Numbered from the stretch's first letter, positions 1-8,714 are shown. The stretch: 41,850 bases of DNA from Rhizobium alarense (GCF_021555155.1 NZ_JAKGBU010000034.1:1-41850), one strand, 5' to 3'. Notes: generated from the sequence alone by a model not told the origin. A program made the numbers and translations.

Positions 1-1
1 C

Positions 2-388
2 GGCGCCTCGCGCGACAGGCTGCATCACACCAACGAACTGCTCGCTTCGCCGGGCATGGCGCGGCTGGTCGAGGAGGCACGCAAGGCCTTCGACTATGTG
101 ATCGTCGATCTCGCGCCGCTCGGCCCGGTCGTCGATGCCAAGGCGTTCGAGCCGATGGCGGACGGTTTCCTTTTCGTCGTCGAATGGGGCCGCACCCCGG
201 CACCGATGGTGCGCGACATTCTCGAGTCCGATGGCCGCATCAGCGCCAAGGTTCTGGGCGTCATCCTCAACAAGACCGACATGGCGGCGCTATCGCGCTA
301 CAGCGATTTCGGCGCTGCGGAAAAATACCGCCACCATTACGCGAAATATTATGTCGATACCGAAAGCCGGGAGACGCCCGCCGGATGA
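2..388 (+). CDS. C-terminal part of an exopolysaccharide tyrosine autokinase (BY-kinase, ExoP/CpsD type), 5' end outside the window
   Basis: The reading frame is open from the first bases, so the gene starts upstream of the window. The visible part holds a Walker-B-like strand (DYVIVDLAPLGPVVDAKAF), as in the P-loop kinase domain of Wzc/ExoP/CapB proteins. It is followed by 'GVILNKTD' and a tyrosine-rich tail (SRYSDF, EKYRHHYAKYYVD) that in this family is the autophosphorylated cluster. Such proteins sit in the inner membrane and control chain length and export of exopolysaccharide. The tail makes this a confident family call. Which polysaccharide it serves cannot be told, because the rest of the locus lies to the left. 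Confidence 0.8.
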   Translation, partial: GASRDRLHHTNELLASPGMARLVEEARKAFDYVIVDLAPLGPVVDAKAFEPMADGFLFVVEWGRTPAPMVRDILESDGRISAKVLGVILNKTDMAALSRYSDFGAAEKYRHHYAKYYVDTESRETPAG

Positions 389-409
389 CGCCTGAACGTT
401 CCGCTCGGG

Positions 410-1393
410 CTATCGCGTCGCGGCGGGGCGGCCCGCGTCGGGTGTCAGGCGGGACCTGCCGGGCGGATAGCCGATGACCCGCTTGAAGGCGCGCGTGAAC
501 GCGGCCTGCGAGCTGAAGCCGAGTCTGCGGGCGGCGGTATCGATCGGCAGTTTGTCGCGGCGGAACCATTGCTCGGCAAGCCGCATGCGAAGCGCCAGCA
601 CGTAGCGCTGCGGCGTCGTGCCGGTCGCATCGACGAAACGCTTGGCAAAGACGGACCGTGAACTCCCCATGGCGGACGCCATCTCCGCCACCGTCCAGGC
701 CCGTCCCGGATCGCGGTGCAGGGCGGCGATGACGCGGCCGAGACGCGGATCGCGCAGCGCCTCGATCCAGCCCGTGGCGTCGCCGCAGCCGCATTCGACC
801 CAGCCGCGCACGATCGTCGCGGCGACGACGTCGGCGAGGCGGGCGAGGATGCCGGCGGAGCCGGCGCGCTCCTGCGCCATTTCCCGCTCCATCGCCTCGA
901 GCAGCGGCATGATCTCCGGCTGACGGCCGAGCAGCGCACCGACCGACATCACCGCCGGCATGAGACCGATCAGCGGATGCAGCGTTTCCAGCTCGAACTC
1001 CATGCGGCCGGTGAAGACCAGAGTGTCCTTCGTCCGACAGGTGTCCGGCGCGCATTCCCGGATCGCGCAGACATCGCTGCACAGCCGCGTCGTCTCGTAG
1101 CTATCGAGCCCGCGCAGCGGCACGCCGGCCGCAGAAACCAGCGCATGTTCGTCGCCCCGCGGCAGGAGGACAGCGTCGCCGCAGGCAAGCGGCGTCAGCG
1201 TCCCGTCGGCCGCTCGCAGCAGAAGCGTGCCGGCGGCAATGAAATGGAAACGGGCCTCCGATCCGGCGGGAAACCGCACGCCGAACGGCGGAGCGAGCCG
1301 CAACTGGCCGTAGCTCGCGCCGCGCAGCCGCATACCGAGCAGCAGTTCGCTGACGGGGTCGACGGCGTCATTATGGGAGTTTCGATCAAGCAT
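410..1393 (-). CDS. AraC-family transcriptional regulator with N-terminal cupin sensor domain
   Basis: The protein has 327 aa from the ATG at 1393. An in-frame ATG at 1459 would add 22 residues but would overlap the opposite gene's leader. The N-terminal half reads as an AraC-binding cupin (cupin_6 style: 'GVRFPAGSEARFHFIAAG', 'GDAVLLPRGDEH'). The C-terminal ~100 residues are a typical double helix-turn-helix ('TVAEMASAMGSSRSVFAKRF', 'IDTAARRLGFSSQAAFTRAF'). A C-x3-C-x4-C-x4-C cluster follows the cupin at about residues 105-119 and could bind metal or sense redox change (inference). It is divergent from the NepI-like pump at 1475, so it probably controls that gene and itself from the shared 81-bp gap. 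Confidence 0.85.
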   Translation of the reverse strand: MLDRNSHNDAVDPVSELLLGMRLRGASYGQLRLAPPFGVRFPAGSEARFHFIAAGTLLLRAADGTLTPLACGDAVLLPRGDEHALVSAAGVPLRGLDSYETTRLCSDVCAIRECAPDTCRTKDTLVFTGRMEFELETLHPLIGLMPAVMSVGALLGRQPEIMPLLEAMEREMAQERAGSAGILARLADVVAATIVRGWVECGCGDATGWIEALRDPRLGRVIAALHRDPGRAWTVAEMASAMGSSRSVFAKRFVDATGTTPQRYVLALRMRLAEQWFRRDKLPIDTAARRLGFSSQAAFTRAFKRVIGYPPGRSRLTPDAGRPAATR

Positions 1394-1474
1394 TCCGGAT
1401 AAAATGGCATGGATCGTCTGGTAAATCCACCCATCTGCCGTATATGTGCACCGCAACAACGAAAGGATCTGCGG
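1394..1474. promoter_or_regulatory. Divergent promoter region between AraC regulator and MFS pump
   Basis: This 81-bp gap must carry both start signals. It holds a TATATG hexamer (1441-1446) that could be a -10 element for the pump and a short imperfect palindrome around 1410-1429. A clear Shine-Dalgarno (AAAGGA, 1462-1467) precedes the pump ATG at 1475. No strong -35 was recognised, which fits activator-dependent expression. Confidence 0.35.
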
Positions 1475-2683
1475 ATGAGCGACAGGATAATCGGGGCGCA
1501 GGGCGCCACCGCTGGCGACCGGCCGAACTGGGGCGCCGTCTTTTCCATGAGCCTCGGCGTCTTCGGCCTGGTCGGGGCGGAGTTCCTGCCGGCAAGCCTT
1601 CTGACGCCCATGGCGGCCGAACTTGGCGTCAGCGAAGGCATGGCAGGCCAGGCCGTGACCGCGACGGCAGCCGTCGCGCTGGTCACCAGCCTCACCATCA
1701 CCGTGGCGACGCGACGGATCGACCGGCGTTTCGTGCTGCTCGGATTCTCGCTGCTGCTGGTCCTGTCGAACCTGCTGGTGGCAATGGCGCCGAACCTGCC
1801 GCTGCTTCTCGCCGGGCGCATCCTGCTCGGCGTGGCGCTCGGCGGCTTCTGGACGCTTTCCGCCGCCACCATGATGCGGCTCGTCCCGGAGGCCTACGTT
1901 GCCCGGGCTCTCTCCGTCATGTTCTCCGGCGTCTCGGCTGCGACCGTCTTCGCAGCGCCTCTCGGAAGCTATCTCGGCGAGGTGGCGGGCTGGCGCAACG
2001 TCTTCATCGCGGCGGCGGTTCTCGGCGCCGTCGCCTTCTTCGTGCAGCTTGCGACGCTACCGTCGCTGCCGCCGCGCGGCCAGTCACGCTTCGGCACGCT
2101 GGTCGAGGTCCTGGCGCGCCCAGCCGTCGCCGTCGCCATGCTGGCGATCCTGCTCGTCTTCACCGGTCACTTCGCCTTCTTCACCTATATCCGGCCGTTC
2201 CTGGAAACCGTGACGCATGTCGGTTTTACCGGCGTCTCGGTCATCCTGCTCGGCTTCGGCATCGCGACCTTCTTCGGCAACTATCTCGGCGCCTTCCTGC
2301 TCGAGCGCTCGATGCGCCTGACGCTTGCACTGATGCCGCTCGTCATGGGAACGCTGGCGCTGCTGCTCGCCTTCTTCGGCGGAAGCCTGGCGGCCGACGC
2401 CGCAATGGTTGCGCTCTGGGGCCTGGTCTTCGGCGCCGTTCCGGTCGCCTGGTCGACCTGGATCACGCGGGCCGTGCCCGACGAGGCGGAAAGCGCCGGC
2501 GGTCTCTTCGTCGCAGCGATCAATTTCGCGATCGCCACCGGCGCCGCAGCCGGCGGCGCATTGGTTGACCTTGCCGGCGTCGGCACGGTCTTCGCGGCAA
2601 GCGGCGCCATCCTCATCGTCGCCGCGCTGATGATCGTGCTCGGCGTGCAGACGAAGCCGGCGGTCGCCGCGGAGGCTGTGTAG
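1475..2683 (+). CDS. MFS efflux transporter, NepI-like (purine ribonucleoside efflux type, DHA1 family)
   Basis: This 402-aa inner-membrane protein has about 12 hydrophobic segments. The sequence follows E. coli NepI (YicM) closely along its length: 'RPNWGAVFSM', 'EFLPASLLTPMA', 'GISEG'-like 'GVSEGMAGQAVT', 'DRRFVLL', 'GRILLGVALGGFW', 'APLGSYLGEVAGWRNVF', 'HFAFFTYIRPF' and 'WSTWITRAVPDEAE'. NepI exports inosine and related purine nucleosides by proton antiport, but substrate cannot be fixed from sequence. The start at 1475 is chosen for its AAAGGA site; an upstream in-frame ATG at 1409 lies in the regulatory gap. It is divergent from the AraC regulator. Confidence 0.85.
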   Translation: MSDRIIGAQGATAGDRPNWGAVFSMSLGVFGLVGAEFLPASLLTPMAAELGVSEGMAGQAVTATAAVALVTSLTITVATRRIDRRFVLLGFSLLLVLSNLLVAMAPNLPLLLAGRILLGVALGGFWTLSAATMMRLVPEAYVARALSVMFSGVSAATVFAAPLGSYLGEVAGWRNVFIAAAVLGAVAFFVQLATLPSLPPRGQSRFGTLVEVLARPAVAVAMLAILLVFTGHFAFFTYIRPFLETVTHVGFTGVSVILLGFGIATFFGNYLGAFLLERSMRLTLALMPLVMGTLALLLAFFGGSLAADAAMVALWGLVFGAVPVAWSTWITRAVPDEAESAGGLFVAAINFAIATGAAAGGALVDLAGVGTVFAASGAILIVAALMIVLGVQTKPAVAAEAV

Positions 2684-2693
2684 GGGGATAACC

Positions 2694-2726
2694 GGCGCAG
2701 GAATGGGCAGATCGTATTCCTGCGCC
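2694..2726. terminator. Bidirectional hairpin between convergent genes
   Basis: There is a perfect 11-bp stem, GGCGCAGGAAT (2694-2704) with ATTCCTGCGCC (2716-2726), and an 11-nt loop. It sits between the end of the MFS gene (plus) and the small ORF after lepA (minus). No long T-run follows on either side, so termination efficiency is uncertain. Confidence 0.6.
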
Positions 2727-2733
2727 GACGCCG

Positions 2734-2877
2734 TTATCCCTTCGGCGGGAAGGGATCGTCGCCGTAGGAGTTCCGGTCACGGATGCGGCCGTTTTCTCCG
2801 TGGATCAGCATTTCCGGCGGATCCGGCGGAAGGTCAAATTCCAAGTAGGCTGTCTGGCCGCTCCGCCCCTCACTCAT
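2734..2877 (-). CDS. Small hypothetical protein (47 aa) overlapping the lepA stop codon
   Basis: The ORF begins [18 protein letters not shown] and ends [13 protein letters not shown]. Its ATG lies inside the last codons of lepA (ATGAGTGA; 8-nt overlap), an arrangement typical of translational coupling. It ends just before a hairpin that would close the transcript, so the lepA mRNA appears to carry exactly this extra cistron. The protein is hydrophilic, acidic and proline-rich, with no signal peptide, membrane segment or cysteine. I do not recognise a family. The tight overlap and the position before the terminator argue that it is real; its shortness argues for caution. Confidence 0.55.
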   Translation of the reverse strand: MSEGRSGQTAYLEFDLPPDPPEMLIHGENGRIRDRNSYGDDPFPPKG

Positions 2878-4702
2878 CCCCCATCTTGAGCGCCGCGATG
2901 AACGCTTCCTGCGGGATCTCCACCTTGCCGAACTGGCGCATGCGCTTCTTGCCGGCCTTCTGCTTTTCCAGCAGCTTGCGCTTGCGGGTGGCGTCGCCGC
3001 CGTAGCACTTGGCGGTCACGTCCTTGCGCAGCGCCGAGATGGTCTCGCGGGCGATCACGTTGCCGCCGATGGCGGCCTGGATCGGGATCTTGAACATGTG
3101 CTTCGGGATCAGTTCCTTGAGCTTCTCGCACATTTCGCGGCCGCGCTTCTCGGCGGCCATGCGGTGCACCATCATCGACAGTGCGTCGACCGGCTCGCCG
3201 TTCACCAGGATCGACATCTTCACCAGATTGCCTTCCTTGTGGTCGGTGATCTGGTAGTCGAAGGAGGCATAGCCCTTGGAGATCGACTTCAGCCGGTCAT
3301 AGAAGTCGAAGACGACTTCGTTGAGCGGCAGGTCGTAGGTCAACATGGCGCGCGTGCCGACATAGGTCAGCTCGATCTGGATGCCGCGGCGGTCCTGGCA
3401 GAGTTTCAGGATGCCGCCGAGATAGTCGTCGGGCGTCAGGATCGTCGCGCGGATCCACGGCTCGTGGATTTCCGCGATTTTCACGACGTCCGGCATGTCG
3501 GCCGGATTGTGCAGCTCGCGCTCCGAGCCGTCGGTCATGAAGAGCTTGTAGACGACCGAGGGCGCGGTCGCGATCAGGTCGAGGTCGAACTCGCGCTCCA
3601 GGCGCTCCTGGATGATTTCGAGGTGCAGGAGGCCGAGGAAGCCGCAGCGGAAGCCGAAGCCGAGCGCAGCGGACGATTCCATCTCGAAGGAGAAGGACGC
3701 GTCGTTGAGGCGCAGCTTGCCCATCGCCGAGCGCAGGTCCTCGAAGTCGGCCGCATCGACCGGGAAGAGGCCGCAGAAGACCACCGGCTGGGCCGGCTTG
3801 AAACCCGGCAGGGCTTTCGCCGTCGGGCGCTTGTCCTCGGTGATCGTGTCGCCGACGCGCGTATCGGCGACTTCCTTGATCGAGGCGGTGATGAAGCCGA
3901 TCTCGCCCGGGCCGAGTGAGTCCATCGCAACCATCTTCGGTGTCAGCACGCCGACGCGCTCGATGGTGTACTTGGCGTCCGTGCCCATCATGCGAATGGT
4001 CTGGCCCTTGCTGATCCGGCCCTCGATGACGCGCACCAGGACCATGACGCCGAGATAGGCGTCATACCACGAATCGACGAGCAGCGCCTTCAGCGGTGCC
4101 TTCTCCCCGCCCTCGCTTTTCGGCGCGGGCAGGCGGTTGACGATCGCTTCCAGCACATCCGGAATGCCGAGGCCGGTCTTGGCAGAGATCAGCACGGCGT
4201 CGGAGGCGTCGATGCCGATCACTTCCTCGATCTGCTCGCGGATGCGGTCCGGTTCGGCCGCCGGCAGGTCGATCTTGTTGAGCACGGTCACGAGCTCGTG
4301 GTTGTTGTCGATCGCCTGGTAGACATTGGCGAGCGTCTGCGCCTCCACGCCCTGCGACGCGTCGACGACAAGCAGCGAACCCTCGCAGGCCGACAGCGAG
4401 CGCGACACTTCATAGGCGAAGTCGACATGGCCGGGCGTGTCGATGAGGTTCAGCACATAGGTCTCGCCGTCGTTCGCCTTGTAGTGCAGGCGCACGGTCT
4501 GGGCCTTGATGGTGATGCCGCGCTCGCGCTCGATGTCCATCGAATCGAGCACCTGTTCCGACATCTCGCGCTCGGCTAGGCCGCCCGTCGTCTGGATCAG
4601 GCGGTCGGCGAGCGTCGACTTGCCGTGGTCGATATGGGCCACGATCGAGAAGTTGCGGATATGGTCGAGGGGCGTCGAAGAATTGGTGCTCATGCGCGCC
4701 AT
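2870..4702 (-). CDS. lepA: Elongation factor 4 (LepA), ribosomal back-translocase GTPase
   Basis: The 610-aa length is normal for the family. The GTPase motifs are complete: G1 'AHIDHGKST', G3 'DTPGH', G4 'NKID'. The switch I region reads '[17 protein letters not shown]', as in LepA. The C-terminal domain contains 'GYASFDYQ' and ends '[10 protein letters not shown]'. EF4 binds ribosomes and helps remobilise stalled or mis-translocated complexes under ionic or cold stress. The start could be 4702 (MARMSTN) or 4693 (MSTN); neither has a strong Shine-Dalgarno. The MFS gene ends 62 bp upstream on the same strand, so co-transcription is possible. Confidence 0.97.
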   Translation of the reverse strand: MARMSTNSSTPLDHIRNFSIVAHIDHGKSTLADRLIQTTGGLAEREMSEQVLDSMDIERERGITIKAQTVRLHYKANDGETYVLNLIDTPGHVDFAYEVSRSLSACEGSLLVVDASQGVEAQTLANVYQAIDNNHELVTVLNKIDLPAAEPDRIREQIEEVIGIDASDAVLISAKTGLGIPDVLEAIVNRLPAPKSEGGEKAPLKALLVDSWYDAYLGVMVLVRVIEGRISKGQTIRMMGTDAKYTIERVGVLTPKMVAMDSLGPGEIGFITASIKEVADTRVGDTITEDKRPTAKALPGFKPAQPVVFCGLFPVDAADFEDLRSAMGKLRLNDASFSFEMESSAALGFGFRCGFLGLLHLEIIQERLEREFDLDLIATAPSVVYKLFMTDGSERELHNPADMPDVVKIAEIHEPWIRATILTPDDYLGGILKLCQDRRGIQIELTYVGTRAMLTYDLPLNEVVFDFYDRLKSISKGYASFDYQITDHKEGNLVKMSILVNGEPVDALSMMVHRMAAEKRGREMCEKLKELIPKHMFKIPIQAAIGGNVIARETISALRKDVTAKCYGGDATRKRKLLEKQKAGKKRMRQFGKVEIPQEAFIAALKMGDE

Positions 4703-4764
4703 ATAGCAGCGGGCAGGACGCCCGCAAAGCGGTAAATGAACCGTTGCGCGGCGCTCCAGGGGCT

Positions 4765-6015
4765 CTATTCCCGGGCGTTTCCGCCTTCGACGAGCGCGCC
4801 GGCATTGGGCACCTGCGCGCTCTTCACCTCGAAGCTCTCCCGCTCGCTCGCCGGCACCGTCTCGCGCCGGCGCAGGCGGGTGAGGACGAAGAGGCCGTAG
4901 GCGATCGCAACGACCATCGCGGCATAGATGAAGGTCTGCTGGCCGAGGACCGGCGTCAGCGCCGTTACCAACAACGGTACGACCGTCGCCGAGGTCGACC
5001 AGGCGACGAGCAGCGTCGAGGCGAGTGGCACGAAGTCCGCCGGGTCGGTGCGGTCGTTGGCATGGGCGTTGGCGATCGCATAGACCGTCTCGACCGCCCC
5101 GGCCCAGATCGCGAAGACCAGCATGAGCGGCACGAGATTGGCGAAGGACACACCGAGCGCCACGACGGCCGTGCCGGCAATGATGATGCAGGTGAGGATG
5201 AGGACGACACGGCGGTCGATGCGGTCAGACAGCGCGCCGAGCGGATACTGGACGAACATCAGTCCGAACTGCATGACGAACATCAGGAGCGCCACGTCCT
5301 GCTGGCCGACATCGTTCGTCGCGGCGTAGATCGGGGTGAATCCCTGAACGACCATGGAGAGCCCGCCGGCCGCGAGCACGCCGACGAGGGCGACCGGTGA
5401 ATTGCGCCAGGCCATGGCGAGATCGACCGCGACGCGGGCGGGCGCCGGCGGCGTCGGCAGTCGGGTGAGTCCGATCGGCAGGAGGGCGATGGTGGTGAAG
5501 AAGATGGTGGCAAGCGGAACAGCGTTTCCCTCGACAGGCATCCGGCCGAAGGTCCAGGCGCCGACGCCGAGGCCGATGATATAGGCCATGTAGAAGAAGG
5601 ACATGGCGCGGCCGCGCCAGTGATTCTCGCTCGCGTGGTTGAGCCAGCTCTGCGCGATGATGAAATTGGTGTTGCCGGCGACGCCGTAAAGCGTTCGTGC
5701 CAGGATCCAGAGAAGGGGGTTCACGCCCGTCGCGACGAGCAGCGCCGCCAGGATCACCAGGGCAAGCGAGCAGGAAAACGCCCGCGCATGGCCGACCCGC
5801 CGGATGACGGGACCGGCGATGACGCAGCCGACGAGGCCGCCGAAGGCGATTGCCGTCACCGCGGCGCCCGGCACGAAATCGGGGACGCCAGCACGCGATA
5901 GAATGAAGGGCACATAGGCGAGCATCAGGCCGTTGCCGATCGCAACCGACGTCATCGATACGACGATGGCGGTAATGGAAAAGAGCGAGGGGCCGCCCGC
6001 GGTCGGTTGCGTCAT
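4765..6015 (-). CDS. MFS transporter (YcaD-like, sugar or drug efflux type), 12 TM
   Basis: This 416-aa polytopic membrane protein has MFS signatures: '[13 protein letters not shown]' in the loop after TM2, '[23 protein letters not shown]', and '[16 protein letters not shown]' in the central repeat of that motif. The middle motif '[20 protein letters not shown]' is characteristic of YcaD-type transporters. An AGGA Shine-Dalgarno precedes the ATG at 6015 at good spacing. Substrate is unknown. It is divergent from the XRE-cupin regulator starting near 6140, which probably controls it. The hydrophilic C-terminal ~30 residues are likely cytoplasmic. Confidence 0.85.
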   Translation of the reverse strand: MTQPTAGGPSLFSITAIVVSMTSVAIGNGLMLAYVPFILSRAGVPDFVPGAAVTAIAFGGLVGCVIAGPVIRRVGHARAFSCSLALVILAALLVATGVNPLLWILARTLYGVAGNTNFIIAQSWLNHASENHWRGRAMSFFYMAYIIGLGVGAWTFGRMPVEGNAVPLATIFFTTIALLPIGLTRLPTPPAPARVAVDLAMAWRNSPVALVGVLAAGGLSMVVQGFTPIYAATNDVGQQDVALLMFVMQFGLMFVQYPLGALSDRIDRRVVLILTCIIIAGTAVVALGVSFANLVPLMLVFAIWAGAVETVYAIANAHANDRTDPADFVPLASTLLVAWSTSATVVPLLVTALTPVLGQQTFIYAAMVVAIAYGLFVLTRLRRRETVPASERESFEVKSAQVPNAGALVEGGNARE

Positions 6016-6109
6016 GGGATTCGTCCTGTTTCAGCCGCCATAGTAGAGTGTGATGCCGCTGCGTTGTCGCTGCAGCGGCATCACCCAAAATTTTCCTGTG
6101 TGCCTTGAC

Positions 6110-6144
6110 TCCATTATGAGATCAGTAAATTCTATGATAATGGA
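6110..6144. promoter_or_regulatory. Inverted repeat, candidate operator for the XRE-cupin regulator
   Basis: TCCATTAT (6110-6117) and ATAATGGA (6137-6144) form an exact 8-bp inverted repeat separated by 19 nt. It lies in the divergent gap and runs into the regulator's own start region. A TTGACT hexamer (6105-6110) abuts the left arm. XRE-type dimers bind such palindromes, so autoregulation plus control of the MFS gene is a reasonable inference. Confidence 0.45.
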
Positions 6145-6718
6145 AAATCCAGAGCATGCCGTGGACGTTGAGATTGCCGAGCGGTTGCGTAGCCTGCGCA
6201 CCGCGCAGAGCCTGACGATCGACCAGCTCGCCGAACGGTCGGGGGTCAGCCGGGCGATGATCTCGCGAGTCGAGCGGGGAGAAGCGAGCCCGACCGCCCA
6301 GCTTCTGTCGCGGCTCTGTACCGCGCTGGGGGAGACGCTGTCGGCGTTTTTCGCCTTCGGTCGGACGTCCGGCGACCCGCTGTCGCGCCGGGGCGACCAG
6401 CCGCTGTGGCGCGATCCGGAAACGGGCTACGAGCGTCGCGCCGTCTCGCCCGCCGGAACGGTGTCGCGGGTCGAGGTGGTCGAGGTCGCGTTTCCACCGG
6501 GCGGGCGCGCCGCCTTTCCGCCGGAAACGGCGAAAGAGGGCATGACGCAGCATATCTGGCTCTTCGCCGGCATGCTTGAAATGACGGTCGCCGGCACGAC
6601 CCATCGGCTTCAGGCCGGCGATTGCCTCTTCATGAGCATCACAGAGGGGCATGTCTTTCACAATCCCGGCGAGGCAACGGCGCATTACGCCGTCATCCTC
6701 GATCGCGGCAGATCCTGA
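6140..6718 (+). CDS. XRE-family regulator with C-terminal cupin domain
   Basis: The protein is about 192 aa. The N-terminal helix-turn-helix covers residues ~10-65 ('IAERLRSLRTAQSLTIDQLAE', 'GVSRAMISRVERGEASPTAQLL'). The C-terminal cupin includes 'HIWLFAGMLEMTVAGTTHRLQAGDCLFM' and 'HVFHNPGEATAHYAVIL'. This architecture is that of small-molecule-sensing repressors. The start is uncertain: in-frame ATGs exist at 6116, 6134 and 6140 and none has a convincing Shine-Dalgarno. I chose 6140 because the conserved domain begins soon after. It is divergent from the MFS gene and is followed within 10 bp by a GNAT gene, so the regulator and acetyltransferase probably share an mRNA. Confidence 0.85.
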   Translation: MENPEHAVDVEIAERLRSLRTAQSLTIDQLAERSGVSRAMISRVERGEASPTAQLLSRLCTALGETLSAFFAFGRTSGDPLSRRGDQPLWRDPETGYERRAVSPAGTVSRVEVVEVAFPPGGRAAFPPETAKEGMTQHIWLFAGMLEMTVAGTTHRLQAGDCLFMSITEGHVFHNPGEATAHYAVILDRGRS

Positions 6719-6727
6719 GGGCACGGA

Positions 6728-7267
6728 ATGGCCATGGTTCGACTGCTCGACGCCAGGGAGACGGAGGCGCGTGTCGGCGAACTCTGCACGGTGCTCGCCG
6801 ATTGCGTCGCCGGCGGGGCTTCCGTGGGTTTCATGGCACCCTATGGTCCGACGGAGGCCCTTCCATTCTGGCAGGGTGTGGCGCAGGCCGTGGCGCAGGA
6901 GGCCGTCCTGCTGTTCGTGGCGGAGGAGGAGGGGCGTATCGTCGGCACGGTGCAGCTCGGCATCGCCCTGCCGCCGAACCAGCCTCATCGGGCGGACCTC
7001 AAGAAGCTGCTGGTCCTGGAGGCGGCGCGTGGCCGCGGCCATGCCCGGGCGCTGATGGCGGCTGCCGAAACGGAAGCGGCTCGCCGCGGGCGTTTCGTGC
7101 TCGTGCTCGATACGGCGACCGGCAGCCCGGCGGAAGCGATCTACGAGAGGCTGGGCTGGCAGCGCGTCGGCATTATTCCCGACTATGCGCTTTATCCCGA
7201 CGGCCGCTATTGTGCGACGACGTTGTTCTACAAGAACCTGGGGACGGTCGCCACCGCAGCAGCCTGA
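6728..7267 (+). CDS. GNAT-family N-acetyltransferase
   Basis: The protein has 179 aa. The acetyl-CoA binding motif A is clear in 'LLVLEAARGRGHARALMAAAE' (R-G-R-G-H-A pyrophosphate loop). A preceding beta strand reads 'GRIVGTVQLGIALP' and a late motif reads 'AIYERLGWQRVGIIPDYAL'. The family transfers acetyl groups to small amines, antibiotics or proteins; the late 'PDG' and 'TTLFYKNL' region resembles phosphinothricin or aminoglycoside-type GNATs, but the substrate is unknown. A GAGGG site precedes the ATG at 6728. It follows the XRE-cupin regulator by 9 bp and probably shares its promoter, suggesting a small resistance or detoxification locus with the MFS pump (inference). Confidence 0.85.
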   Translation: MAMVRLLDARETEARVGELCTVLADCVAGGASVGFMAPYGPTEALPFWQGVAQAVAQEAVLLFVAEEEGRIVGTVQLGIALPPNQPHRADLKKLLVLEAARGRGHARALMAAAETEAARRGRFVLVLDTATGSPAEAIYERLGWQRVGIIPDYALYPDGRYCATTLFYKNLGTVATAAA

Positions 7268-7443
7268 GCGCGGCATTTGCTATAAATGATTGTACCGTCT
7301 CCATTTTGCAGCTTTCGGAGGAGCGAACGACCAGCGCGGACCCCTGCCGGACCCGATCGGCTTGCGGACGGTCATTCCGGGTCGTCCGCCGGCGTGCTAC
7401 GCCTGACGACGCGGACGCGCCGTCCGTTTCTATGGGGATCAAC

Positions 7444-7842
7444 ATGAAGAGAAGTTTTGCTGCTGCCGGGCGGTGGGCCGGCCGCCTTCGTCTTGCCGTC
7501 ATTTGCCTTGCAGCGGTTGCCGGTACAGCGGCCGGTGCGCAAGCGTCGGATGTCACGTTCGTCATGCGCAACAACCACCCGAATGCCGTCGAGGTCGAGC
7601 TTTACAGCCAGGACCGGGATCACGTCTGGCCCGGGAACGGCGAGATCTACTATCTCGATGACGGCGAGGCGAAGGAGATGTCGCTTGCCTGCGAAGAGGG
7701 AGAAAAGATCTGCTATGGTGCCTGGGTGTCCGGCGACAAGGGAACCTACTGGGGCACTGGGCCGAACAATGCCGATGCCTGCGACGATTGCTGCTATACC
7801 TGCACCGGCGGCAACACGGAGACGATCGATCTCGTCGAATAG
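7444..7842 (+). CDS. Secreted cysteine-rich protein of unknown function (132 aa)
   Basis: The N-terminus has a clear Sec signal peptide (positive KR/R residues, then 'LAVICLAAVAGTAAGAQA'), with cleavage likely after residue 34. The mature part begins 'SDVTFVMRNNHPNAVEVELYSQ', which looks like a beta-sandwich edge contacting water or ligands. It carries six cysteines, four of them in a C-x2-C-C-x2-C knot at residues 113-120. These probably form disulfides in the periplasm or bind a metal. A GGGGAT site precedes the ATG at 7444. I recognise no named family. The gene stands alone between a GNAT gene and an OmpA lipoprotein, followed by a strong hairpin. Confidence 0.7.
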   Translation: MKRSFAAAGRWAGRLRLAVICLAAVAGTAAGAQASDVTFVMRNNHPNAVEVELYSQDRDHVWPGNGEIYYLDDGEAKEMSLACEEGEKICYGAWVSGDKGTYWGTGPNNADACDDCCYTCTGGNTETIDLVE

Positions 7843-7855
7843 GGATGCGAACATT

Positions 7856-7883
7856 CCCGCTTTGCCCCGCGCGGCAAAGCGGG
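7856..7883. terminator. Hairpin downstream of the secreted Cys-rich gene
   Basis: A perfect 11-bp stem, CCCGCTTTGCC (7856-7866) with GGCAAAGCGGG (7873-7883), has a 6-nt loop and starts 14 nt after the stop codon. No T-run follows, so it may be a weak terminator or an mRNA-stabilising 3' end. Confidence 0.55.
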
Positions 7884-8048
7884 GCGTATCTCCGGGAGCC
7901 GGTCCGTTCGCCGGGCGGGATTTCGCGCCGCGTTCCGGCCGCCGTCGCGTTTCCTGAGGAAAATGCCAGGTGGCCCCGGCTCTTCCACCGTGTTGCCTCA
8001 ATCGCCAGGTTGAAGCAGAATCATCTGGAAACCTCGGGGACCGTCGTC

Positions 8049-8714
8049 ATGCACAAGAAGTTCGCCATCGCAGCCGTCGCTGCCGTCTATCTGTCCGGTT
8101 GCACGACAACCGATCCCTATACGGGTGAGCAGAAGATGTCGAATACGGCAGGCGGCGCGCTGATCGGCGCGGGTCTCGGCGCCGCGACCGGACTGCTGGT
8201 CGGCAACAACCCGGTGCAGCGCCGCAATGCCGCCCTGATCGGCGCCGGCGTCGGCGCGCTCGCCGGCGGCGCCATCGGCAATTACATGGACAACCAGGAA
8301 TCGGAACTCAGGGCGCAACTGCAGGGCACCGGCGTCTCGGTAACGCGCGTGGGCGACCGCATCGTGCTCAACATGCCGTCGAACATCACCTTCGCCACCG
8401 ATCAGGACCAGGTGATCCCGCCCTTCTACCCGACGCTCGATTCCGTCGCGATCGTGCTGCGCAAGTTCGACAAGACGTTGATCGATGTCGACGGCCACAC
8501 GGATTCGACCGGCAGCCCAGGCTACAACCAGGCACTTTCCGAACGCCGTGCCGGCAATGTCGCAAGTTATCTCGCCGCGCGCGGTGTCGACCAGCGGCGC
8601 ATGTCGGCCATGGGCTACGGCCAGGAACGGCCGATCGCCTCGAACGGCGACGAGGCGGGACGTGCGCAGAACAGGCGTGTGGAGATCGCGATCTCGCCGC
8701 TGCGCCAGGGCTGA
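8049..8714 (+). CDS. OmpA-family outer-membrane lipoprotein (YiaD-like)
   Basis: This 221-aa protein begins with a lipoprotein signal peptide; the lipobox 'LSGC' places the lipidated cysteine at residue 18. A glycine-zipper region follows ('GGALIGAGLGAATGLLVG', 'ALIGAGVGALAGGAIGNYMD'). Residues ~110-218 form an OmpA peptidoglycan-binding domain with 'DGHTDSTGSPGYNQALSERRA' and 'GYGQERPIASN...GRAQNRRVEI'. The protein likely ties the outer membrane to the cell wall. The ATG at 8049 is preceded by GGGGA at normal spacing and gives the signal peptide directly, so upstream in-frame starts are rejected. Confidence 0.9.
   Translation: MHKKFAIAAVAAVYLSGCTTTDPYTGEQKMSNTAGGALIGAGLGAATGLLVGNNPVQRRNAALIGAGVGALAGGAIGNYMDNQESELRAQLQGTGVSVTRVGDRIVLNMPSNITFATDQDQVIPPFYPTLDSVAIVLRKFDKTLIDVDGHTDSTGSPGYNQALSERRAGNVASYLAARGVDQRRMSAMGYGQERPIASNGDEAGRAQNRRVEIAISPLRQG

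Noticed and set aside
6122-7276. Long minus-strand frame opposite the XRE and GNAT genes
   Set aside because: Low-complexity Arg/Gly/Pro shadow of two well-supported plus-strand genes.
7788-8048. N-terminal extension of the OmpA lipoprotein
   Set aside because: The ATG at 8049 gives an immediate lipoprotein signal peptide and has a ribosome site; the extension overlaps the previous gene and a hairpin.
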